From positions 178,978 through 242,977 of the forward strand of contig PBLF01000029.1 in NCBI GenBank assembly GCA_002722295.1: 64,000 nt of DNA. Direction: 5' to 3'. The stretch is from Stappia sp. (GTDB taxonomy: Bacteria; Pseudomonadota; Alphaproteobacteria; Rhizobiales; Stappiaceae). Below, piece by piece: positions 24,343-33,845 of this stretch (position 1 is its first letter; every line of letters begins with the position of its first letter). The notes under the pieces are model-generated. The model saw only the letters and a program-made list of their open reading frames with translations, ran no database searches and had not been told where the DNA came from. Position numbers and translations under genes: made by a program.

Positions 24343-26411
24343 TTCCGCTCCAGGATGACGTTGCCGAGTTCGTCGACGCGCGCCGAAAGGTCGGGGTCGA
24401 CCAGAACGGTCGCATCGGGTTGTTCGAGGATCGCAGGGCCCTCCACCACGGCGCCGACCGGAAGGTCGAGCCGGGCGAAGATCGCGGTCTCGTGCCAGCC
24501 GCCATCGAACCATACGGAACGCGTGCCGGTGCGAGCCGTCTCCAGCGAGCAGTCGGCGCCCGGTGCCAGCGTCTTGAGGTCGAACCGCGGACGTCGGCCG
24601 ATGGCGGCCGTGCGCAGGTTCACGATCTTCGCAGCGAGACCGGGCAGCAACCGGCTGAAGGAGGCCTGATAGGCGGCGTCGAAGGCTTTTTGCACGGTTT
24701 CGCGGGTAAGCCCGGTGCTGCCGTTCTCGATCGATACGGGCAGCGGTACGCTCACCGTGTGGGTCTGCCCGACGTAGTGCATGTCGAGCTCGAACACGAT
24801 GTCGATGCGTTCCATCTGAAGTCCGGCATCCTCGACCACCTTGCGGGCGGCGTCGGCTTCCTCGACCATCCGGGCGTTGAGCGCCGCCGTGTCGAGTGCG
24901 TCCACGGTCAGATTGACCGTTTGCACCTGGTCGTGCCGAATATCGGCGATGACGCAGCCAAGCGCGGAGTTGATGCCCGGGTAGCGCGGGATGAGGGCGG
25001 CCTGCAGTCCGACGTCCTTGATCAGAGCGCCCGCGTGAAGCGCGCCACCGCCGCCGAAGGGCACGGCGACGAACTTCGCCGGATCATGGCCGCGCTCGAT
25101 GGACACGAGGCGGATGGCGCCGGCCATCCGCCCGTCGGCGACCTTCACGATCGCTTCCGCGGCTTCCATCACGCCAAGGCCGGTCGGGCGCGCCACATGC
25201 TCCTCGATGGCGGCCTTCGCGGCTTCCACGTCCAGCCGTGCCAGCTTGCCGCCGATGGGGCGCTCCGCGTTGATGCGTCCGAGCACGATGTTGGCGTCGG
25301 TCAGCGTTGGACGCGTGTTGCCCTGGCCGTAGGCGACGGGCCCGGGGCGCGAACCGGCGCTTTCTGGGCCGACCTGCAGCAGGCCGCCGGCATCCACATG
25401 GGCGATGGAGCCGCCGCCGGCGCCGATCGTGGTGATCTCGATCATCGGCGTGCGGACCACGAGACCGAAGTCGATGGTCGTCTGCGCGGCGAGCGAGGTC
25501 TCTCCATCGACCACCAGCGAAACGTCGAAGGAGGTTCCGCCGAGATCGCCCGTGATGATGTTCGGATAGCCGGCCTCGCGGGAGATCGCGGCTGCGGCAA
25601 TCACACCGGCCGCCGGGCCCGACAACGCGGTGCGAACGGGCAGCTTGCGTGCCGTGTCGGTGGACATGACACCGCCGTTCGACTGCACGATGTGGAAGCG
25701 CCCGGCGAAGTTCTCGCCCGCAAGGGCGGCGGAGAGCTTGCCGAGGTATCCGCCCACGACCGGCTGGAGATAGGCGTTGAGTGCCGTGGTCGAGGTGCGT
25801 TCGAACTCGCGGATTTCCGGCAGGATTTCCGCCGAGGAGGCGACGTTGTCGTTCGGCCAGGCCGCCCGCACCGCCTCGAGCGCGGCGAGTTCGTTCGCCG
25901 GGTTCGCATAGGCGTTGATGAAGCACACGGCAATCGCCTCGGCGCCCGCGGCGATTGCCGCCGTCACGGCCTGCCGGACCTCGTCCAGGTCGACCGACGT
26001 GTCGATGGAACCGTCGGCAAGCACCCGTTCGGTGACCTCGAAACGCAGGTCGCGCTCGATCACCGGCGTGAAGTCGCCCCACAGGCCCCATGTGTTGAGG
26101 CGGTCGCGGCGGCGCATTTCCAGGACGTCGCGGAAGCCTTTCGTCGTGATGAGCGCGGTGCGCGCGCCCTTGCGCTCAAGAAGGGCATTCGTCCCCACGG
26201 TGGTGCCGTGGACGATCGACCCCAGATCGGCAACGTCGCCGAAGGTCTTCAGCCCCTCGAGGAAACCGGTCGCCTCGTCACCCCGGTTGGAGGAGACCTT
26301 GGCTGTGCGGAATTGCCCCTCAGCCTCGTCGAAGTAGAACAGGTCGGTAAAGGTTCCGCCGACATCGACGCCGACGACGGCGCCCTTCACGGGCGTGAAA
26401 CGGGTGGTCAT
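24339..26411 (-). CDS. hyuA: Hydantoinase/oxoprolinase family protein, HyuA subunit
   Basis: A 690-residue ATP-dependent cyclic-amide hydrolase subunit. The N-terminal ASKHA-type nucleotide-binding motif VGVDVGGTFTDLFYFDE (about residues 14-30), the GTTVGTNALLERKGA loop, LSGPAAGVIAAA and GDLGGTSFDVSLV are clear. With HyuB it would hydrolyse a cyclic amide or imide (hydantoin, 5-oxoproline, N-methylhydantoin type) using ATP; acetone carboxylase subunits are more distant relatives. ATGA overlaps on both sides place it in the middle of a tight operon with Liv transporter, lyase and dehydratase genes. Confidence 0.9.
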   Translation of the reverse strand: MTTRFTPVKGAVVGVDVGGTFTDLFYFDEAEGQFRTAKVSSNRGDEATGFLEGLKTFGDVADLGSIVHGTTVGTNALLERKGARTALITTKGFRDVLEMRRRDRLNTWGLWGDFTPVIERDLRFEVTERVLADGSIDTSVDLDEVRQAVTAAIAAGAEAIAVCFINAYANPANELAALEAVRAAWPNDNVASSAEILPEIREFERTSTTALNAYLQPVVGGYLGKLSAALAGENFAGRFHIVQSNGGVMSTDTARKLPVRTALSGPAAGVIAAAAISREAGYPNIITGDLGGTSFDVSLVVDGETSLAAQTTIDFGLVVRTPMIEITTIGAGGGSIAHVDAGGLLQVGPESAGSRPGPVAYGQGNTRPTLTDANIVLGRINAERPIGGKLARLDVEAAKAAIEEHVARPTGLGVMEAAEAIVKVADGRMAGAIRLVSIERGHDPAKFVAVPFGGGGALHAGALIKDVGLQAALIPRYPGINSALGCVIADIRHDQVQTVNLTVDALDTAALNARMVEEADAARKVVEDAGLQMERIDIVFELDMHYVGQTHTVSVPLPVSIENGSTGLTRETVQKAFDAAYQASFSRLLPGLAAKIVNLRTAAIGRRPRFDLKTLAPGADCSLETARTGTRSVWFDGGWHETAIFARLDLPVGAVVEGPAILEQPDATVLVDPDLSARVDELGNVILERK

Positions 26412-28147
26412 GCGGCAGCCCCTTCGCGCAGGTTCCGGGTTTCGGTGGGATCGACGTCGCCCTTGTCATCGAGGACGACGCCATAGGTCTCGCGGGCGGC
26501 CTCGCGGCTGACGAAGCCAAGACGCACGTCACGCGCGACTTTCTCCGGCTCGCGAGTTTTCGGGTCCCCGAAACCGCCGCCGCCCGGGCTTTCGATGCGC
26601 ACCTTCTGGCCCGGACGCACGCGCACGTCCGCGATCTTTGAGGCAAGTTCCGGCGAGCGTTCGCCCGCGTCGGTTTCCCAGACGAAGCGGTTGAGAGCCG
26701 CGTCGCCGCCGCCGGCCACGCCGAGCGGGGGATAGATGCCGCGTTCGCCAAGCAGGAACACATCCGCGTCTGTCATGGTCTCAAGCTCGTAGACGGCTCC
26801 GACACCGCCGCGATGACGTCCCGCGCCGGCCGAGTCCGGCCGAAGCGCCCACTGGGTGAACTTGACGGGATAGGAGGCTTCCAGGATTTCCGCCGGCGGG
26901 ATCGTCGCCATGGAGATCGGATTGTTGGCGTGGTTCAGTCCGTCGCTTTCCGGATTGCCGCCAAGGCCTCCGCCGAAGAAGGAGAACATGACATAGCGCG
27001 ATCCGTCGTCCCGGTAGCCGGCCACCGACAGAGCGTTGATGGTGCCGAAGGGGCCTGCGGTTGCAAGCGCGGGATCCGCCTTGGCGAGTGCGCCGAACAC
27101 CACGCCGATGACCCGCAGGATCGTCTCGGTGTAGCCGCCGACGGGCTTGGGCGGCTTCACGCCGAGCAGCGTCGTCTCGGGAATGTTGAAGGTGATCGGC
27201 CGCAGGCAGCCGGCGTTCGCCGGGACGGCGGTGAAGACGTGCTTCAGGGCCACGTAGCAGCACGCGGCCGCCGTGGAATAGGCAATGTTCAGCGGTCCCG
27301 CGCAAGGCGCCGACGAGCGGGAGAAGTCCAGCGTCATCTCGTCGCCGGAGATCGTGAGGTCGAGCGCGATGGTCAGCTTGTCGGCGGTGATGCCGTCGTT
27401 GTCGAGATAGTCCTCGAACGTGTACACGCCGTCCGGCAGGGCGCGCACCGCCTCGCGCATCATGGCCTCGGCGCGGTCCGAGAAGGCCTCGAAGGCTGCC
27501 GCCACGATGTCGTCGCCATAGGCCTCGAGCACGTCCGCCAGCCGCTTCTCGCCAAGATCCAGCGCGTTGAGCTGGCCGTTGAGGTCGCCGTAGTTGGAGG
27601 CCGGAACGCGTGAGTTCGCGGCCAGGATGTCGATGAGGTCACGGTTCATGACACCGTTGGCGATGAGCTTCACCGGCGGAATGCGAACGCCTTCCTGGAA
27701 GCTCTCGGTGGCCTTGGCGTTGAACCCGCCCGGAACGTTGCCGCCGATATCGAGCCAATGGCCGACGGAGGCAATCCAGCAGTAGAGTTCGCCGTCGCGA
27801 AACACCGGCCGCACGAGCCGGAAGTCGTTGAGGTGCGTGCCGCCCGCGTAAGGGTCGTTGAAGAGATAGGTGTCGCCGGGAGCAAGCTCGTCGCCGTCCT
27901 TCTTCACCTTGTCGATGACCGCCTTCACCGCGAAGGCCATGGCGCCGACGAAGATCGGCAGGCCGCGCGTACCCTGCACGAGGGTCGCGCCGGTCTCTGC
28001 GTGATAGAGACCGTGGCAGGCGTCCCGCGCCTCGGCGATGATCGGGTTGAAGGCCGAGCGGTAGAGCGTCGCGTCCATCTCGTCGGCGATCTGCTCCAGC
28101 CGTCCGTTGAGGATGGCGAGCGTGACCGGATCGAGCGTCTTGCTCAT
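26408..28147 (-). CDS. hyuB: Hydantoinase B/oxoprolinase family protein, HyuB subunit
   Basis: A 579-residue partner of HyuA. Characteristic segments are the N-terminal DPVTLAILNGRLEQIADEM, the GDTYLFNDPYAGGTHLNDFRLV metal-site region near residue 91, HWLDIGGNVPGG and the C-terminal SPGGGGFGDPKTREPEKV. It forms the hydrolase complex with HyuA, from which it is separated by only an ATGA overlap. In creatinine and hydantoin utilisers HyuAB is followed by an N-carbamoyl amidase of the isochorismatase family, the arrangement seen here. Confidence 0.9.
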   Translation of the reverse strand: MSKTLDPVTLAILNGRLEQIADEMDATLYRSAFNPIIAEARDACHGLYHAETGATLVQGTRGLPIFVGAMAFAVKAVIDKVKKDGDELAPGDTYLFNDPYAGGTHLNDFRLVRPVFRDGELYCWIASVGHWLDIGGNVPGGFNAKATESFQEGVRIPPVKLIANGVMNRDLIDILAANSRVPASNYGDLNGQLNALDLGEKRLADVLEAYGDDIVAAAFEAFSDRAEAMMREAVRALPDGVYTFEDYLDNDGITADKLTIALDLTISGDEMTLDFSRSSAPCAGPLNIAYSTAAACCYVALKHVFTAVPANAGCLRPITFNIPETTLLGVKPPKPVGGYTETILRVIGVVFGALAKADPALATAGPFGTINALSVAGYRDDGSRYVMFSFFGGGLGGNPESDGLNHANNPISMATIPPAEILEASYPVKFTQWALRPDSAGAGRHRGGVGAVYELETMTDADVFLLGERGIYPPLGVAGGGDAALNRFVWETDAGERSPELASKIADVRVRPGQKVRIESPGGGGFGDPKTREPEKVARDVRLGFVSREAARETYGVVLDDKGDVDPTETRNLREGAAA

Positions 28148-29058
28148 TTCGCGTCTCCCTTGTCGCGGCGGGCGGCCACGGCCTGCGTGCCGTAGTCCTC
28201 GTAGGTCTGGCCGGAGGCGAGCATCGCCGGCGTGCCGATCAACTCGTTCAGTTCGCCGAACTGGAACATGTTCCCGGCGAACGGCGTGTTGGTTCCGTTG
28301 GCGAAGAGCGAGGCGTAATAGGCCTGGGCCGTGCGGGCGAGGGCGCGCACGATGCCGCCCGGGAAGATCACGATGGAGTAGCCCATCTCGCCAAGTTCGG
28401 CCGCCGTGTACATCGGCGTGTTTCCGCCCTCGACCATGTTGGCCAGAAGCGGAAGCCGCCCGCCAAGCGCTTTGGCGACGGCTGAAAGCTGCTCGGAGGA
28501 GCGCGGCGCTTCGACGAAGAGCACGTCGGCGCCCGCGTCCGCGTAGAGCGAGGCCCGCTCGAGCGCCGCGTCGAAGCCCTCCACCGCAACCGCGTCGGTG
28601 CGGGCGATGATGAGGGTTTCCTCGCTGGCGCGCGCATCCACCGCCGCCTTCACCTTGCCGACCATCTCCGCCGTGGAGACCAGCGACTTGTCGGAAAGAT
28701 GGCCGCAGCGCTTGGGCAGCGTCTGGTCCTCGAGCTGGATCGCGCTGGCTCCCGCCCTCTCGAAGGTCCTGACCGTGCGCTGCACGTTGAGCGCGTTGCC
28801 GTAGCCGTTGTCGGCGTCGACGATGATCGGCGTCTCGATACGCTGGCGGATCAGCCCGATGGTGTCCGCGACCTCGCTCATGGAGACGAGCCCGATGTCC
28901 GGGCGTCCGAGCTTGGTGTAGGCGATAGCCGCGCCCGACAGATAGAGCGCGCCGAAACCGGCGTCGGTCGCGATGGAGCCTGTCAGGGCGTCAAAGATGC
29001 CGGGTGCGACGATGGGAGCGCGTCCGCCGGCAAGCTGTGATTTGAGGGTCATTCTCAT
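28144..29058 (-). CDS. Isocitrate lyase/PEP mutase family C-C lyase (2,3-dimethylmalate or methylisocitrate lyase-like)
   Basis: A 304-residue TIM-barrel enzyme. The Mg-binding VDADNGYG (D81, D83) and the lyase signature KRCGH with catalytic Cys118 are present, which separates it from phosphonate mutases that lack the cysteine. Family members cleave 2-methylisocitrate, 2,3-dimethylmalate or oxaloacetate. With the LeuC/LeuD-like dehydratase and MmgE/PrpD nearby, cleavage of a branched hydroxy diacid to pyruvate plus a short acid is the most economical reading (inference). Overlaps HyuB and PrpD genes by four bases each. Confidence 0.87.
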   Translation of the reverse strand: MRMTLKSQLAGGRAPIVAPGIFDALTGSIATDAGFGALYLSGAAIAYTKLGRPDIGLVSMSEVADTIGLIRQRIETPIIVDADNGYGNALNVQRTVRTFERAGASAIQLEDQTLPKRCGHLSDKSLVSTAEMVGKVKAAVDARASEETLIIARTDAVAVEGFDAALERASLYADAGADVLFVEAPRSSEQLSAVAKALGGRLPLLANMVEGGNTPMYTAAELGEMGYSIVIFPGGIVRALARTAQAYYASLFANGTNTPFAGNMFQFGELNELIGTPAMLASGQTYEDYGTQAVAARRDKGDAK

Positions 29059-30479
29059 CGATCCTTGATCGCGGGTTCGGCCAGCAGGCAGTTGAAACCC
29101 TTGAGGTCGGCCGCCTTGTCGAGATCATCGACAGCGGCAAGGACGCGGGCGGCATGCGCCGCGCCCCAGACGGGGGAGGCGAGGTCGGCGAATTTCTCGC
29201 GGACCTCCTGCGGGGTGAAGGGGTCCACGGCATCGCCGCGATTGGTGAAGGTCTCGCCCGCGAGTTCGCTTCCGTCGGTGAGCCGGATCGTAACGCGCGC
29301 CGGGCGCTTGGCCGGCAGAAGGGCCGTCAGTTCGGGATCCTCGCGCAACGTGACCCTGTCGGCGAGCGACAGGATCGTCTCGTCGGAAAGATGCGGCTCG
29401 CGGAAGGCTTCGACTGCCGCTTTGCCGTTGACCAGCGTCGTCGCCACGGCGAAAGGCAGTGAGAAGCGCGCGGCCAGGACGTTGTGCGGGCGCGGAGCGT
29501 CGAGCTGTGCCGCCATGGCATAGGTCTCGATCTCGATGGAGGCGATGTCGGAGGCGGCAAGCATGTCGTGCCTGGCGACGAGACCGGCGACGACGTCAAG
29601 GGCCGCGTGGGTAAAACGACAGGCGGCATGGCGCTTGAAGTAGTTGCGGGCGATCTCGAAGCGGTTGCCCAGATCGTCGTCCATGCCCGCTCCGGTGAAG
29701 CCCTCGCCCAGAATGCCGTCGTAGACGCTTGCCACGCAGTCTCGTTCACCGGAAAAGCCGGAGGCCACAAGATCCCAGGCCGCCATGCCGTTGCGGTTGG
29801 AAAGACCGCAGTAGCTGTTGCGTGCGGTGGCCCCCTCCAGCATCGCCTTCAGGCTTGCGCCGACGCTCATCGTGGCGGCGACATTGATGGTGGTGACGAT
29901 CTCCTGTTTGCCCGCGCCTTCCAGAAGTGCGGTTGCGACCGCCGCGCCGACGGTTCCCCAGGTGCCGTGCGGGTGAACGCTGGGGCGAAGCCTGCAGGCC
30001 GCGCCGATGCGCGCGGCAACCTCGTAACCCATCACGAAGGCGCTCAGGAGATCCTTGCCGGAGCGGCCGTTTGCCAGGGCCGTTGCCAGGGCCGCCGGCA
30101 GCACGTGCACGCCCGGGTGGCCGCGTGCGTAGGAATTGCCTTCGTCGAGTTCCAGGGCGGTGGACGCGACGCCGTTGACGAAGGCGGCGTCGTCACCGCG
30201 AAGGCGGACACCCGCGCCGATGGCGGCCACGTCCCCGGTTCCCCGGCGGGCGATCCGCGCGGCGAGGGCGGTGTTCTCGGGCTCCTGCATTCCGGCCGCC
30301 ATGGCGCCGATGCAGTCGAGGAGAACGAGACGGGTCTGGTCCTTGAGCGCGTCGCCGAGGTCGTCGACGGAGAAATCCGCGACGAACCGTGCGAGACGCT
30401 CCTGCCACTGCGGCCGTTCGGCGGCAAGCAGCACGGACGCCGGCACGAGGCCCGGCGCTTTCGGGGAGGTGTTGGACAT
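29055..30479 (-). CDS. MmgE/PrpD family protein (2-methylcitrate dehydratase-like)
   Basis: A 474-residue member of the family containing 2-methylcitrate dehydratase, cis-aconitate decarboxylase and iminodisuccinate epimerase. The N-terminal helical domain shows DCIGAMAAGMQEPEN, AFVNGVASTALELDEGNSYARGHPGVHVLPAALA with a conserved His region, and VHPHGTWGTVGAA. It could dehydrate, isomerise or epimerise a di- or tricarboxylate feeding the downstream lyase. It is the first enzyme gene after the Liv transporter ATPase, separated by 10 bp. Confidence 0.87.
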   Translation of the reverse strand: MSNTSPKAPGLVPASVLLAAERPQWQERLARFVADFSVDDLGDALKDQTRLVLLDCIGAMAAGMQEPENTALAARIARRGTGDVAAIGAGVRLRGDDAAFVNGVASTALELDEGNSYARGHPGVHVLPAALATALANGRSGKDLLSAFVMGYEVAARIGAACRLRPSVHPHGTWGTVGAAVATALLEGAGKQEIVTTINVAATMSVGASLKAMLEGATARNSYCGLSNRNGMAAWDLVASGFSGERDCVASVYDGILGEGFTGAGMDDDLGNRFEIARNYFKRHAACRFTHAALDVVAGLVARHDMLAASDIASIEIETYAMAAQLDAPRPHNVLAARFSLPFAVATTLVNGKAAVEAFREPHLSDETILSLADRVTLREDPELTALLPAKRPARVTIRLTDGSELAGETFTNRGDAVDPFTPQEVREKFADLASPVWGAAHAARVLAAVDDLDKAADLKGFNCLLAEPAIKDR

Positions 30480-30489
30480 GATCGACCTC

Positions 30490-31188
30490 CTAGAGTCCGA
30501 GATAGGCGCGCTTGAGTTCGGGATCGGCGGCGATGTCGGCGGCGGTGCCGGACATAATGACCTCGCCGTTCTCGACGATGTAGGCCCGCGAGGCGATCTC
30601 GAGCGATTGCACCACGTTCTGCTCGACGAGCATGATCGGCAGCCCTTCGGCGTTAAGGCGACGGATCAGCGTGAACATCTCCTCCACCAGCAACGGAGAC
30701 AGGCCGAGGGAGGGCTCGTCGAGGATGAGAAGTTTCGGCTCCGCCATCATGCCGCGTCCGATCGCGAGCATCTGCTGCTCGCCGCCTGACAGGGTCCCGG
30801 CCGCCTGCGCGGCGCGTTCGCGCAGCCTTGGAAAGACCTCGAAGACATGCTCCAGGTTCTTCGCGCGGTTCGGCTTGGCGCGACGATAGCTGCCAAGTTC
30901 CAGGTTCTCGCGAACGCTCATGTTCGGGAAGATCTTGCGCCCCTCGGGCACGTGGATGAGGCCCGCGTCGACCGCCGTGATGGGCGAGCCGCCGAGTGAA
31001 CGTCCCTCGAAGGTGACTGAGCCCTCGCTCAGTGGGAGCATTCCCGACAGCACCTTGTTGAGCGTCGTCTTGCCGACGCCGTTCGCGCCCAGCACGGCGA
31101 CGATCTCGCCGCGTGTCACGTCGAGGTCGATGCCACGCAGGACCTCCACCGCGCCGTAGCCCGCGCGCAGGTTCCGCACCTCAAGCAT
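30490..31188 (-). CDS. livF: Branched-chain amino acid type ABC transporter ATP-binding protein LivF
   Basis: A 232-residue ATPase: Walker A GANGVGKTTL, Q-loop HVPEGRKIF, signature LSGGEQQMLAIGRGM and Walker B LLILDEPSLGL. The ATG at 31188 follows GGAGAGG with ideal spacing; a TTG at 31200 overlaps that site and is rejected. It overlaps the end of livG by eight bases. With LivG it powers the LivHM channel. The transporter family also carries amides, urea and other small organic acids, so its substrate need not be an amino acid. Confidence 0.9.
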   Translation of the reverse strand: MLEVRNLRAGYGAVEVLRGIDLDVTRGEIVAVLGANGVGKTTLNKVLSGMLPLSEGSVTFEGRSLGGSPITAVDAGLIHVPEGRKIFPNMSVRENLELGSYRRAKPNRAKNLEHVFEVFPRLRERAAQAAGTLSGGEQQMLAIGRGMMAEPKLLILDEPSLGLSPLLVEEMFTLIRRLNAEGLPIMLVEQNVVQSLEIASRAYIVENGEVIMSGTAADIAADPELKRAYLGL

Positions 31189-31930
31189 TGGCCTCTCCAA
31201 ACTTTGCCATGCGCTCCGCCGCGCCCTTGCCCAGATAGGCTTCGATGACGGCCGCGTCGTTGCACACTTCCGCCGGCGTTCCGTTCGCGATCAGTTCGCC
31301 CTGGGCCAGCACGTGGACGTGCTCGCAAAGGTTCATGACGGCCTGCATGACGTGCTCGATCATGAGGATCGTGACCCCGTCGTCGCGGATCGCGTGGATC
31401 ACCGGGACGATGTCGCGGATTTCGGACGGGTTCAGGCCGGCCAGCACCTCGTCGAGAAGCAGGAGTTTCGGCTCCGTCGCGAGCGCCCGGGCGAGTTCCA
31501 GACGCTTGCGTCCCGCGACCGTCAGGCTGGCGGCCGGCAGGTCGAGGTCCTTTTCCAGGCCGACGCGCACGCCCACGGCGCGTGCCTTCTCGATGGCTGC
31601 CTCCGAACCGGCATTGCGCAGGTATGAGCCGACGGTGATGTTTTCCAGGACGCTCAGGCCCGCGAAAGGCTGCACGATCTGGAAGGTCCGGGCGATGCCG
31701 AGTTCGGCCCGCTGGTGCGGTTCGAGCGAGGTGATGGCCCGTTCGCCCCACCTGATGTGGCCGGACGTCGGCTTGAGAAAGCCGGCGATGATGGCGAACA
31801 GGGTCGTCTTGCCGGCGCCATTGGGCCCGATGAGGCCGGTGATGGAGCCTTCCCTGACGCCGAAGCTGGCGTTGCGCACCGCGACGAGGCCGCCGAAACG
31901 CATGGTGATGTCGTCGACCGTGAGGATCAT
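31181..31930 (-). CDS. livG: Branched-chain amino acid type ABC transporter ATP-binding protein LivG
   Basis: A 249-residue ATPase with Walker A GPNGAGKTTLF, the LivG-specific GIARTFQIVQPFAGLSVLENI segment, a signature region reading LTVAGRKRLELARAL (LTVAG instead of LSxGQ, as is usual in LivG) and Walker B LLLLDEVLAGLNP. The start ATG overlaps the livM stop by four bases. Partner of LivF. Confidence 0.9.
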   Translation of the reverse strand: MILTVDDITMRFGGLVAVRNASFGVREGSITGLIGPNGAGKTTLFAIIAGFLKPTSGHIRWGERAITSLEPHQRAELGIARTFQIVQPFAGLSVLENITVGSYLRNAGSEAAIEKARAVGVRVGLEKDLDLPAASLTVAGRKRLELARALATEPKLLLLDEVLAGLNPSEIRDIVPVIHAIRDDGVTILMIEHVMQAVMNLCEHVHVLAQGELIANGTPAEVCNDAAVIEAYLGKGAAERMAKFGEANA

Positions 31931-32895
31931 GACGCGGCTCCCTTCAAGGATCGCGGCAAAACGCGACGGATGAGGCCGAGAATGCCGCCCGAGGCGAAGG
32001 CCACGACCAGGATGAGCACGATCGCGAAGACAATCAGGTCGACGCCGGGCACGCGGCCGGCGAATTCCTTGGTGAACTCTCCCAGCCCGTGCAGCGTGAA
32101 GGCGCCGATGAGCGGGCCAAGCACGAGGCCCCGGCCACCGACCATGGGCGCGAGAAGGGCCTCGATGGAAATCCAGATACCGAAGGCGATGGTCGCGTCC
32201 ACATACAGGAAGTTCTGCATGTAGAGCACGCCCGCGGCCGCGGTCATCGCGCCCGACAGGCTGATCGCCCGCAGCTTGACCTTGAGCACGTCCACGCCGA
32301 GCGCGCGTGCTGCGTCCTCGTTCTCGCGCACGGCGACGAGTTGCGCCCCGAAGCGGGAGTTCGCGATCGAGCGCGAAATCACCAGGCCCGCGAACACGAA
32401 AGCCAGCACCAGCCACAGAAAGTACGAGCGGTCGGCGAACTGCATGTTCCAGAACGACGGCTCGAGCTTCAGCAGCAGCCCCGCCGCGCCGCCGGTCAGT
32501 TCCGACGCGTTGGCGAGAATGCGGGCCAGCTCGGCGAAGGCCAGCGTGATGAGCGCGAAATAGGATCCGCGCAGCCCGGCCCGGAAGCTGAGGAAGCCGA
32601 TCACGAAGCCGACCGCCGCGCCGGCGGCGATGGCGGCCACGAGAGCCACCCAGGCGTTCACGTCGAAATGGTACTGCAGGATCGCCGTCGTGTAGCAGCC
32701 CGTGCCGAAGAACACCGCATGGCCGAAGGAGGTCTGTCCGGCGACGCCGCCAAGCAGGTTCCAGCCCTGAGCGGCCAGCGTGATGATGAGCGTCAGCACA
32801 AGGAAGTTGGCGACGGAGTTGGAATGGATCACGGCGGGCGCGAACGCCAGAAGGGCCGTGACGAGAAGGATCGGAAGGTAGCCCCGTGCCGTCAT
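31927..32895 (-). CDS. livM: Branched-chain amino acid type ABC transporter permease LivM
   Basis: A 322-residue inner-membrane permease with about nine hydrophobic stretches. Family segments include LGGVAGQTSFGHAVFFGTGCY (about residue 47), NSRFGAQLVAVRENEDAARALGVDVLKVKL, the cytoplasmic coupling loop, and LVGGRGLVLGP-like sequence near residue 250. It overlaps livH and livG by four bases each and should form the heterodimeric channel with LivH. Confidence 0.9.
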   Translation of the reverse strand: MTARGYLPILLVTALLAFAPAVIHSNSVANFLVLTLIITLAAQGWNLLGGVAGQTSFGHAVFFGTGCYTTAILQYHFDVNAWVALVAAIAAGAAVGFVIGFLSFRAGLRGSYFALITLAFAELARILANASELTGGAAGLLLKLEPSFWNMQFADRSYFLWLVLAFVFAGLVISRSIANSRFGAQLVAVRENEDAARALGVDVLKVKLRAISLSGAMTAAAGVLYMQNFLYVDATIAFGIWISIEALLAPMVGGRGLVLGPLIGAFTLHGLGEFTKEFAGRVPGVDLIVFAIVLILVVAFASGGILGLIRRVLPRSLKGAAS

Positions 32896-33764
32896 GCCTT
32901 CGCTCCGAAAAGTCCGGTCGGCCTGAAAAGCAGGACGAGGATGAAGATGAGGAAGATGCCGATCTGGCCGAGGCTTTCTCCCAGAAGAAGTCCGCTGACG
33001 CTCTCCACGACACCGATCAGCAGGCCGCCGAGCAGGGCGCCCGGGATCGAGCCCATGCCGCCGAGCACGACGATGGTGAAGGCGATGGAGATGAAGGCGC
33101 CGCCGACGCGCGGGTTCACGTAGAAGGTGGGCATCAAAAGGCCGGCCGCGATGGCGAGGGCCGCGCAGCCCAGCCCGAAGGTGAGCGCGTAGATGTGGCG
33201 CACGTCGATGCCCATCAGGCTGGCGCCGAACTTCTCCTTGGCCACGGCGCGGATGGCCTTGCCGGCATCGGTGCGGTTCATCAGGAACCAGAAGCCGGCC
33301 GAGACGACGACCGAGCCGATGAAGCCCACGAGCTTCGGCGCGGAAATCAGGAACGGACCCGCCTCGACGATGGCGAAGGAGAAATCCGAGGAGATGGCGC
33401 GCGTGTCGGATCCGAAACCGGCGAGAAGCGCGTTCTCGATCAGGATCGACAGGCCGAGCGTGATGAGCAGGATGTTGCCTTCGTCACCGTGCGATGCCGG
33501 GCCGATCAGGTAGCGCTGCAGGCCGTAACCGAGCGCGAAGAACACGGGCGCCAGAATGACGATGGAGGCATAGGGGCTGATGCCGGTGAGCATGTTCAGT
33601 CCCAGAACGGCGAACATGGCGGCGGCAAGCATGGTGCCGTGGGCGAAGTTGATGATGTGCAGCACGCCGTAGACCAGCGTCAGGCCCAGGGCGATCATCG
33701 CGTAGATGCCGCCGGTCAGGAGCCCGTTGATCATCGCCTCGAGGATGATGGTGGGAGAATACAT
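32892..33764 (-). CDS. livH: Branched-chain amino acid type ABC transporter permease LivH
   Basis: A 290-residue inner-membrane permease with about eight transmembrane segments, containing GGIYAMIALGLTLVYGVLHIINFAHG at the N terminus and the coupling loop TDAGKAIRAVAKEKFGASLMGIDV around residue 185. It is the first permease gene, 81 bp downstream of the binding-protein gene with a strong hairpin in the gap. Confidence 0.9.
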   Translation of the reverse strand: MYSPTIILEAMINGLLTGGIYAMIALGLTLVYGVLHIINFAHGTMLAAAMFAVLGLNMLTGISPYASIVILAPVFFALGYGLQRYLIGPASHGDEGNILLITLGLSILIENALLAGFGSDTRAISSDFSFAIVEAGPFLISAPKLVGFIGSVVVSAGFWFLMNRTDAGKAIRAVAKEKFGASLMGIDVRHIYALTFGLGCAALAIAAGLLMPTFYVNPRVGGAFISIAFTIVVLGGMGSIPGALLGGLLIGVVESVSGLLLGESLGQIGIFLIFILVLLFRPTGLFGAKA

Positions 33765-33797
33765 TGTCCGATCCGTTTCGAAGGGGCCGCAGCCTTG

Positions 33798-33825
33798 GCG
33801 GACCGCGCGGTGTCGCGCGGTCCGC
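33798..33825 (-). promoter_or_regulatory. Hairpin between binding-protein and permease genes
   Basis: On the minus strand a 12-bp perfect stem (core GGACCGCGCG / CGCGCGGTCC with two extra pairs, 4-base loop) follows the binding-protein stop. No T-run follows. It probably protects the binding-protein mRNA or partly attenuates permease transcription. Confidence 0.55.
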
Positions 33826-33845
33826 GGTGTCGTTCGAAATCCGGA

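Noticed and set aside
24327..26486. A 719-codon open frame on the plus strand opposite hyuA
   Set aside because: HyuA motifs are complete on the minus strand, and the plus-strand frame is compositionally random.
31189..31200. TTG start for livF at 31200
   Set aside because: The ATG at 31188 is directly preceded by GGAGAGG with correct spacing.
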